DNA from: Chrysochromulina tobinii | Lineage: Eukaryota > Haptophyta > Prymnesiales > Chrysochromulinaceae | Direction of reading: 5' to 3' | Assembly (NCBI GenBank): GCA_001275005.1 | Contig: JWZX01001033.1 | Span: 1-18,362 of the forward strand | DNA length: 18,362 bases | Shown: piece by piece, positions 1-6,563 of the stretch | How the letters are laid out: the number at the start of each line of letters is the position of its first letter | Numbering within the stretch: position 1 is the first letter of the stretch | Position numbers and translations under genes: made by a program | The notes under the pieces: generated by a model | What the model saw: only the letters and a program-made list of their open reading frames with translations | Told to the model about the DNA's origin: nothing | Databases searched by the model: none

Positions 1-381
1 CCTTCTCCGCGGCTTCCTTCGCTTCCTTCGCCGCCTTCTTTCTCTTCCATTCCTCCTCTGCTTCCTTCGCCCACGCTGCTCTCTTCGCCGCTGCAGCTTC
101 CTCCTCTGCTTGAAGCTCTAGCACCTTCTCCGCAGCTGCCTTCGCCGCGGCTGCCTCCTCCTCTGCTTTCAGCGCGGCTGCCCTCGCCGCTAGTGCCTTC
201 GCCACGTCTGCCTCCTCCGCGACTTTCTTCGCCGCCGCTGCCTCCGCCGCCGCTGCCTCCACCGCTGCCTTCTCCGCTGCCTTCTCCGCGGCTTCCTTCT
301 CCGCGGCTTCCTTCGCTTCCTTCGCCGCCTTCTTTCTCTTCCATTCCTCCTCTGCTTCCTTCGCCCACGCTGCTCTCTTCG
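1..381 (-). repeat. Internal 294-bp-period duplication in the coiled-coil region
   Basis: Positions 1-87 and 295-381 appear identical base for base, a spacing of 294 bp (98 codons, in frame). Each encodes the block AAWAKEAEEEWKRKKAAKEA. A second related block near 147-230 is matched with a few differences near 561-644. The coiled-coil rod therefore seems to have grown by in-frame segmental duplication. Confidence 0.85.
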
Positions 382-1953
382 CACCCGCCATCGCCTCCTC
401 CTCTGCTTGCTGGATCGTCGCCTCTTCGGCAAGCGTCACGGCAAGCTTGCGGGCCTCGTCATATGCCCCCTCGGCCACGTAGAAGCCGAGCGACGCAATG
501 CGCCGCGACTCCTCCTGAGCGTTGCGTGCCTGGTGGCCGCGAACCAGTGACTGCACCTTGAGCGCGGCTGCCTCCTCCTCTGCTCTCAGCGCGGCTGCCC
601 TCGCCGCTTGTGCCTTCGCCACTTCTGCCTCCTCCGCGGCTTTATAGAAGGCAGCCGCTGCTGCCTTCGCCGCGTCTGCCTCCATCGCCGCTGCCTTCGC
701 CGCTGCTGCTTCTGCTGCGGCCGCGGCTGGGACCTCCTCCATCCATAGCGAATCTGCATCTGCATCGTCCAAGTCTGACTCCTCTTCTGCCGCGCGTGCC
801 GCCTCGCGGAGTGCCGCCTCGCGAGCTGCCTCACGCGCGGCCATCTCGGCCGTCACTCGCTGCCGCCTGGCCTCCGCATCGGCCAACAGCCTCAGCCGCT
901 CCTTCTCGGCGTCTGTCTCCTTTCTCACAACATTGCCCCGCTGCACTGCCTGCAGCTTGATTGCGGCAAGTTGCTCTTCTTTGGCCTCTGCGACCCTCGC
1001 CTTGGCGGCTAGGGTAGCTTGGCCCCCAGGGTAGCTTTGCTGCGCCGCCACGACGTCGTGCCGCTGCTTGAGCTTGGCTGTGTACCTGCAGCAGCAGCAG
1101 CAGCAGCAGCAGAGCACAGAGAAGAAGGGGGGCGGCGGTCAGAGCACAGAGGGCACGCAGTTCTGGGCGGCTGGGCCTGTCAAGTGCGCGTGCGATGTGC
1201 TGCGCCCAAGGCTCTGCGGCGCGCATACAGGATGACGCTGCGATCGCTGATCGTCTTGCCATTGAAGTCGGAGGCATTGAGAAGGGGAGGGGCGCCCAGG
1301 AGCTCCTCCGCCGCGTCCAGTGCATATGAGAGAGCACGAAAGGGTTCCATCCGCCTCGCGGCCTCTAGGTCGATGGCGCCGGGCACCGCATCTAGGACGA
1401 TCGCGCTGATGAGGAGGCCGTCGTTGAACATCGTGGACCAGCCGCCGTCGGCTGCGACGCGGTGCTTCTCGCCGACGCTCTTCACCCAGTTGAGCAGCTC
1501 CTGGTGAGTCGTGTCGAACTTGTGGATCTCGTAGCGCAGGATGAGCGTCCACGTCAAGCCGAGCACGAGCGTCTTGTTCCCACCGACCAGATCCTCCGCG
1601 CCAATGCCGACGAGCTTCATGTCGCTCTTCTTGAGCCATGTGAGGAATACATTCTGATTCTCGAGCATCTTGAACAGTTTCCCCTCCGGGTTCTCGTGGA
1701 TCTTGCCGAGGGACGAGTTCGAGAGCACCTCGAGCAGCCGAATGGGGAGCACTCCCGACTTGATGTCCTCAGTCAGATCGTCGACCGAAAGATCGATTTG
1801 CATGAGGTGCATGTTCCACCAGCGCGTAAACACAATTTCCTGGTCGGTCTTCAAGAACGTTCCAAGCGTGTCCGAGGTCGAATTGCTGGACGCCGCGACC
1901 GGCGCCGGATTCTTGCTGGAGCTCGAGGGCTTTTTCCTGAAGAAGGCGCTCAT
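1..1953 (-). CDS. Tandem calponin-homology, IQ and coiled-coil protein (3' partial)
   Basis: Spliced gene running off the left edge: exon 1 is 1953-1229, exon 2 is 1085-1. The ATG at 1953 (MSAFFRKK) is chosen because no upstream in-frame ATG exists, only a GTG. Two CH domains follow a short Ser/Pro-rich leader. CH1 (about residues 30-130) shows TRWWNMHL, GVLPIRLLEVLS, ENQNVFLTWLK, VGIGAEDLVGGNKTLVLGLTWTLIL. CH2 (about 140-245) shows ELLNWVKSV, FNDGLLISAIV, ALDAAEELLGAP and SDRSVILY, completed across the intron. This is the alpha-actinin/spectrin-type actin-binding pair. Exon 2 has two IQ motifs, IKLQAVQRGNVVRK and LKVQSLVRGHQAR, predicted to bind calmodulin-like light chains, embedded in a very long Ala/Glu/Lys coiled coil. 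Inferred role: actin crosslinker or scaffold. The C-terminus is outside the window, so family assignment stops at domain level. Confidence 0.86.
1086..1228 (-). other. Intron of the tandem-CH gene, 143 nt, GT-AG
   Basis: Donor CCT|GTATGC at 1228 and acceptor CTGCTGCAG|GTACAC at 1086/1085. Splicing joins CT|G and restores ILYTAKLK, finishing the CH2 domain and bringing the IQ/coiled-coil frame in register. Without splicing the frame stops at 1180. The acceptor tract is made almost entirely of CTG triplets. Inferred from coding continuity; no transcript seen. Confidence 0.8.
1089..1112 (+). repeat. (CAG)8 / (CTG)8 microsatellite at a 3' splice site
   Basis: Eight uninterrupted CAG triplets on the plus strand, read as CTG on the coding strand, ending three bases inside the intron acceptor. 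It occupies the position normally held by the polypyrimidine tract. Confidence 0.95.
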
Positions 1954-2252
1954 ATCAACACGCGCTGATGCGAGTACGAGACGCGGGCCAAAAGGACGGC
2001 GCAAGCGAATTACGCATTCAGCAAGGCGGGCGTCGACGAAAGTGCTATTAGAAAACACGGATTAGGAAATATGGGCGACACAGGGCGGCGTTAATGATGG
2101 TGCCAATTGGACGGGTGGATTTGGCAAATCGCCGATATGTCCTCGCCTTGGGGGAAAACAACTCACGGGATCGGGGATGTGTGCAGTGTTGTGTGGGATC
2201 GCCATCGTGCACATAGACATAGCGAGGGAGCGAGCGGAGCTGGTCCGCAGCT
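1954..2252. other. Intergenic spacer between two minus-strand genes
   Basis: It should hold the 3' UTR of the LRR gene and the promoter and 5' UTR of the tandem-CH gene. It is less GC-rich than its surroundings around 2040-2110. No TATA box or other named signal is convincing. Confidence 0.5.
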
Positions 2253-3674
2253 TTACACAGCACGACACGACACAGGCGCGGCCTCCTCTAGTTCCGAGAG
2301 CGGCTTGCGCTCCTCCTCCTCTCGCTCCTCCTCTTCCGCCGCCGCGGCTGTGCGCAGGTGGCGTCGGTCTCCGAGCACGCCCGACACGACGCCAGATTTA
2401 CTGGCCACTGAGGATGCCTTGGCTGGCAGCGTGCCGATGTCGGATGCCCTCCAGCCCACGCAGATGCACGCGGCCGCTGCTGCTGCTGCGAGGGCGGGGA
2501 GAAGCACCGGAAGCAGCAGCCATGGCGCTTCCTCTTCTTCGGCATCGTCATCGTACTGGCGCAATAGCGCCAGCGGCGTTCGCAGCGGTGAGAACGGCGG
2601 CAACGGTGGCGGCGGCGGCGATGGTGGCGTGAGGCATCGGAGCTCGCGAGCGCACGAGGTCTCCACGTCGGACCGCGCTGGGTGTGGTCCGGTCGACTCA
2701 CACGCTGAGGCTCTTCGCAGGGCGCTCCCCGCCAGCAGCATGCACCGCTCTGGCTGCAGTGCTTCCACAACCGCTGGCACTGTGCCGCTCAGTGGGTTGT
2801 ATGCGACGGACAGGGTGGTGCTCAGTTGTGTGAGTTGCCCTAGGGCATCCGGAAGCGTGCCGGAGAATTGATTGTGGTCGAGGCGCAGGATGGACGCGTT
2901 CACCAGCCAGCCGCCGAGCAGCGATGCTGGCAGCGTGCCGGAAAGTCGATTACCCGTCGCAGTCAGCCCTCGTTCAACGCGGCTGCTGCTGCCACCGCTG
3001 GTGCCGCCGCTGGCACTGCCGCCGCTGCCGCGGCCGTCAACAGGATGCACTGGGCTCATTGCTGCTGCCACGAGGCCCTCCGGTAGTGTACCACTCAGGC
3101 GCAGCCCATCCAGAGCCATCAAGCCGCCTACCGCACGCGCAGAGAATAAGGCACTCGGAATGGTACCGGAGAGCTCGTTGCTTGCCAGGATCAAATCGCC
3201 CGCCAGGCCGAGGTTGGCCAACGCTGCAGGGATGGTGCCCGTGAGGTGGTTGCCGTCGAGCTTGAGCGATGCGATTGCGCCGCTGCCCAGGGTGCAGCGC
3301 TGTACGCCGTACCAACTGCCGTCATTGGCTGGCGAGCACACCACGTCACTCGGTGAAGCTGGCGCATCATGCCCCCCTGCCTCCGCTTCCGCGTGCCCCA
3401 GCTTTGCGAGCTTGCGGCCGCAACCGGCATCTGGCGTGACCGTACCATCGTTACAACGACCGCATGGATGTTTGCCATTTAGCCAGTTTTCACGGCGCTT
3501 CCACGACGAACCACTCGTGCTCTCATAGAGCTGTTCCAGCGCGGCAAGGACCTCGGGCAACAGCGGCTGCAGCGGAGGGGGCGGCGGCGATGGGTTGCCT
3601 GTGTTCTCGCCGTCGGCTGATACGGGCCGCGCGTCGAGCAGCAGCGCACAGATGGCTGTACACACCAAGCGCAT
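2253..3674 (-). CDS. Secreted/type I membrane leucine-rich-repeat protein
   Basis: Single-exon protein of 473 residues. The ATG at 3674 is the first ATG; codons upstream are GTG and TTG. Residues 1-21 are a signal peptide (MRLVCTAICALLL...VSA). A PSPPPPPL linker leads to a cap like the LRR N-terminal domain of plant and protist receptors (ALEQLYESTSGSSW..NWLNG, WYGVQRC), with a Cys-rich insertion. About five plant-type repeats follow, with the signatures NHLTGTIP, NELSGTIP, LSGTLP, NRLSGTLP, NQFSGTLP and PLSGTVP; a Gly/Ser-rich insertion splits the third and fourth. Then come a Cys-containing C-cap, a PPSPPPPPLPP stalk, an acidic stretch and one membrane segment (WLLLPVLLPALAAAAAAACI). The tail of roughly 70 residues is Ala/Glu-rich with no kinase domain. 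Likely surface recognition or adhesion; ligand unknown. Confidence 0.9.
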   Translation of the reverse strand: MRLVCTAICALLLDARPVSADGENTGNPSPPPPPLQPLLPEVLAALEQLYESTSGSSWKRRENWLNGKHPCGRCNDGTVTPDAGCGRKLAKLGHAEAEAGGHDAPASPSDVVCSPANDGSWYGVQRCTLGSGAIASLKLDGNHLTGTIPAALANLGLAGDLILASNELSGTIPSALFSARAVGGLMALDGLRLSGTLPEGLVAAAMSPVHPVDGRGSGGSASGGTSGGSSSRVERGLTATGNRLSGTLPASLLGGWLVNASILRLDHNQFSGTLPDALGQLTQLSTTLSVAYNPLSGTVPAVVEALQPERCMLLAGSALRRASACESTGPHPARSDVETSCARELRCLTPPSPPPPPLPPFSPLRTPLALLRQYDDDAEEEEAPWLLLPVLLPALAAAAAAACICVGWRASDIGTLPAKASSVASKSGVVSGVLGDRRHLRTAAAAEEEEREEEERKPLSELEEAAPVSCRAV

Positions 3675-3731
3675 CAACACTTATAGTCTCGCACGAAGCC
3701 ACTCGTTCGTGGACTTTTGTTTCGAAAAATA
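3675..3731. promoter_or_regulatory. 57-bp divergent spacer between LRR and transporter genes
   Basis: The two start codons face away from each other with only 57 bp between, so promoters and 5' UTRs must be very short, overlap the coding regions, or lie in unseen upstream exons. A dyad CACGAA-N8-TTCGTG (3692-3697 and 3706-3711) sits near the centre. The plus-strand side is A/T-rich just before the ATG. Function is inferred from position only. Confidence 0.5.
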
Positions 3732-5993
3732 ATGGGTTTCGAGCGCGCGCGCGGAGTGTTGGGCGTCTTCGAAGAGCACGGGAGGTTTTGCCTCGCGTAC
3801 CGAGAAACACCGAGGTCGAAAGGAGATCTCGTCATCTTGGGAAATGCAATCACGTCAAGCCGTCTCGCCGCCAGTCTCCTCGCGGCGCTGCTCGTGCCGA
3901 GCGACGCCGCGGCGGACACGCGACCAGCGTTGACCGCCGTGGTACAGCACGACTCAGCTGCCCATCACGCCGCCTTGGAGCGCCTCAAGGAGGCTTCGAG
4001 AGTTGTGCGTGAGGCAGCACGCGAGGCAGAGGCTGCCAAGCGGCGCCTGCACAGGGCGCGCGAGGCGGCACACTCGGCGCGCGATGAGCTTGAGAATCAG
4101 CGCGAGGTCATCCAATTGGCCGCGCGCTCGTCCACCGCCGATGCTCTGCTCGCGGAACACAAGCGCGAGCTGCGCACAGGGCGCGCAATCGTGCTCAGCT
4201 GTCTTTTCTTCTTCACTTTCTTCAACGGCGTCGCACGGCGCTCGCTGAGCAGCGCTACCCCGTCGTTGTTGGCTGAGGGGCTGCTGACCGAGGAGCAAGC
4301 GAAAGAGATCTTCAGAGTCGGCTTGTATGCCAACCCACTCGGAAAATTCATCAACCTGGTCTTGACCATTGGGGTTGGGCTGAGGCCGCGCTGCTCGATC
4401 TTACTGCAGATGACGATCATGATGTCGAGCTGCGTGGCGTACCTGGCGGTGCCCGCGTCACCTGCCGTGCAGCTCTATGGCTGGGTGGCCTTGCGCGCCT
4501 TCAGCGCCATGGCGACCTCGGCGATGCTCCCCTTTGTGGGCGCGTGGTTCCCGCGGGCCTTCTACGGGCGTCTCTTCGCGGTCCTCTTCGCCGGATTCCA
4601 GCTGGGCGCCCTGACGAGCTCGTACTTGTGGCAGCACCTGCTCTTCGAGGGCAAGCTGCACTGGCGCGTGCCCTTCACGCAGTGCGCCGTGGGCTTCGGG
4701 CTGCTCCTCGCTGTGTGCGCGCGCTGGCTGCGTGAACGGCCGCCACCCTTGCCCGCTGGCGCAGGCGCTGCTTCGGAAGGAATGTCGATGGGCGCGCTAG
4801 GCACACTGCGGCCCTCGTCCGGCGCCGAGCTGGGCGCGCTGCTGCACAAGGTCACCACACGATGGGTGTTCTGGGCGATGCTCCTCGCAGTCGCCTCGTA
4901 CACTCCCGCCGTCGAGTACTCGTCGCACGTGACGTCCTACCTCAAGGAGATGTCTTCGAGCGTCGACCTTGGGCGCTCGTCGGGCATTGTGTGCCTGCAG
5001 TCCACAGTGTGCGAGGGGCGCTTCCGCGGCTACGTCTCCTCGTACGTGGTCGCCCTGCTCGTGGGCTCCGTCCTATACGACCGCGCGACGCAACTTGACC
5101 GAGCTTTCCTCGTCGTCGGGCTGCTCCTCGTGAACGTGGCGTCCTGGCTGGCGCTGACGCTCGCGGAGCCGTATGCGCCCGCGGGAGCCTCGGTGCGCCA
5201 AGTCGCGAGTGAAGTTGGCAGCCCGACCGTCTCGTGGCTCGAGCGGATTTTCGGGGGTGCTGCAAGTCTCCCGTGGAGGCACGCCTCGGAGAACGTTCCG
5301 GCGGCTGTGAACGTTCCGGCGGCTGTGAAGCCGTTCCTCATGCTGAGCGGGCCGACCAAGACGGCGCTTGCGTCGCTCGCTGGAGCGACGATCGCGCTTC
5401 CCTCGTCGCTACCGTTTGCGCTCTTCTCGCTCGACTTCGGCAAGGAGGGTGCCGCCACCCTCTCGGCCCTGCTCTCAATCGGAGGCTCCGTCGCCTCCCT
5501 TACCTTCACGCGCCTCTTCACGCGCCTGCGCCGTGAACGGCTGCTCGGCGGCTGGTTCGAGGCGCACGCGGCGCTCGCGGCGCTAAGCTCGGTGGCCTCG
5601 CTCTTGATGGCGACCATCATGTTCTCAGACTCGCGCAAGTTCGCGAAAGGCTACATTATCCGCTCGTCCCTGCTCAACGAGACGGTCGTCACGATGCACG
5701 CGTGCACGCACCGGTCGTGTGCCATGATTCCGATGTGGCGGCCCGGGCAGCGCCGGCCGTGGGGCCCACTAGCGGGTGCGCACCTCAAGCCCCACGCACC
5801 CACCAGCCTGTGCCATCACTGCGGGCGCGGCGACGGGCTCGTCGAGTGCTCGGTGTATGAAGCCGCTGCCAACGCCGCGGTGGCCACGCCCTTTGACATG
5901 TGCGGCGAGTGGATTCGCGCCGAAAAGCCCTTGCGCAAGCCCCGCGGCGGCTGGGCCTTTGCCAACGACCCGGTGCGCTTCCCGCTAGCCTGA
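3732..5993 (+). CDS. Major facilitator superfamily-like transporter with N-terminal coiled coil
   Basis: Protein of 753 residues. The ATG at 3732 lies in a strong context (A at -3, G at +4); the frame extends upstream only through TTG. Residues 1-70 include a hydrophobic, signal-like patch (SSRLAASLLAALLVPSDAAA). Residues 75-148 are a charged Ala/Arg/Glu coiled coil. Twelve hydrophobic segments follow between about 150 and 632, in two groups of six with a loop near 335-375. Examples are IVLSCLFFFTFFNGV, LYGWVALRAFSAMATSAML, RLFAVLFAGFQLGAL, WVFWAMLLAVASY, RAFLVVGLLLVNVASWLAL. The pattern W-F-P-R...GRLFAVLFAGFQLG followed by WRVPF resembles the organophosphate/sugar-phosphate MFS branch, but I cannot name a substrate. 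The 120-residue C-terminal tail is soluble and contains HACTHRSC and CHHCGRGDGLVEC. Convergent with the HMG-box gene. Confidence 0.85.
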   Translation: MGFERARGVLGVFEEHGRFCLAYRETPRSKGDLVILGNAITSSRLAASLLAALLVPSDAAADTRPALTAVVQHDSAAHHAALERLKEASRVVREAAREAEAAKRRLHRAREAAHSARDELENQREVIQLAARSSTADALLAEHKRELRTGRAIVLSCLFFFTFFNGVARRSLSSATPSLLAEGLLTEEQAKEIFRVGLYANPLGKFINLVLTIGVGLRPRCSILLQMTIMMSSCVAYLAVPASPAVQLYGWVALRAFSAMATSAMLPFVGAWFPRAFYGRLFAVLFAGFQLGALTSSYLWQHLLFEGKLHWRVPFTQCAVGFGLLLAVCARWLRERPPPLPAGAGAASEGMSMGALGTLRPSSGAELGALLHKVTTRWVFWAMLLAVASYTPAVEYSSHVTSYLKEMSSSVDLGRSSGIVCLQSTVCEGRFRGYVSSYVVALLVGSVLYDRATQLDRAFLVVGLLLVNVASWLALTLAEPYAPAGASVRQVASEVGSPTVSWLERIFGGAASLPWRHASENVPAAVNVPAAVKPFLMLSGPTKTALASLAGATIALPSSLPFALFSLDFGKEGAATLSALLSIGGSVASLTFTRLFTRLRRERLLGGWFEAHAALAALSSVASLLMATIMFSDSRKFAKGYIIRSSLLNETVVTMHACTHRSCAMIPMWRPGQRRPWGPLAGAHLKPHAPTSLCHHCGRGDGLVECSVYEAAANAAVATPFDMCGEWIRAEKPLRKPRGGWAFANDPVRFPLA
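5291..5326 (+). repeat. 18-bp perfect tandem duplication inside the transporter
   Basis: Two identical adjacent 18-bp units (5291-5308 and 5309-5326) encode NVPAAV twice in the loop before the tenth membrane segment. In frame, so it adds six residues without disrupting the protein. Confidence 0.95.
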
Positions 5994-6563
5994 AGTCCCC
6001 GGTGCTGCGACAGCGAGTTAGATGGGCCGAGAGTTTGCTGATAGTAGAGTGTGATGCAAGCCGCCGAGATTGTGTGCGGCTATCTCAGAATCTCCGAGCT
6101 ACTACGAGAAGTTCGGATTTTGTATGGGTAATTAAAGGCCGCATCGCGTTTCGTCGCGTACACCGTATAATGTGCTATGTCGATCGGTGTTCGAGACCCC
6201 ACCCTCCCTAACCTTCCCGGAGGACGGGATGGACGAGTCGAGTATCGAAATTCGACGATCCGGAACGACACAGCTCACAGGTGAGCCGAGCGGCGTCGCG
6301 AGTCGCACCCCGGCGGTAGTCAGTCTTGCGTTGAGTCGTCAAGTCGACGGGCTCTCTCCTGTGTTGTCCCCCGTCCGCTGCGTGTCATGCAGCGTGTAAT
6401 GTCCCTCCCAGCTCTCTCTCGTCCGCGGATCGCTCTCGTCTACGCAGCCCGCTGGGCTCTCAGCGTCTTCCTCTCGCTCGTCTCACCCGTTCCGTCAGCG
6501 CCCGCTCACCCGTGTGCCTCGTGCCGGCCATGTCGCACAGCCGCTTCCAAGCCGCTCAGGCAG
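5994..6563. other. Convergent intergenic region, transporter / HMG-box
   Basis: 570 bp expected to contain the 3' UTRs of both neighbours. The part at 6000-6260 is less GC-rich than the coding DNA, as expected for UTR, and includes a TAATTAAAGG-like A/T-rich patch near 6130. The rest is CT-rich. Short open frames here have no recognisable features. No tRNA or other RNA gene seen. Confidence 0.5.

Noticed and set aside
193-960. Proline/serine-rich plus-strand open frames opposite the coiled-coil exon
   Set aside because: They are the reverse complement of Ala/Glu/Lys codons of the minus-strand gene; composition only, no domain.
1089-1112. CAG repeat as a polyglutamine-coding tract
   Set aside because: It falls inside an intron on the minus-strand gene, and the plus-strand frame through it is antisense.
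1462-1968. 168-codon plus-strand frame opposite the CH domains
   Set aside because: The minus strand shows clear CH motifs; the plus frame has no recognisable feature and is an antisense shadow.
6172-6215. TTCGAGA flanked by Cs, tRNA T-arm-like
   Set aside because: The stem does not pair and no acceptor, D or anticodon arms are present upstream.
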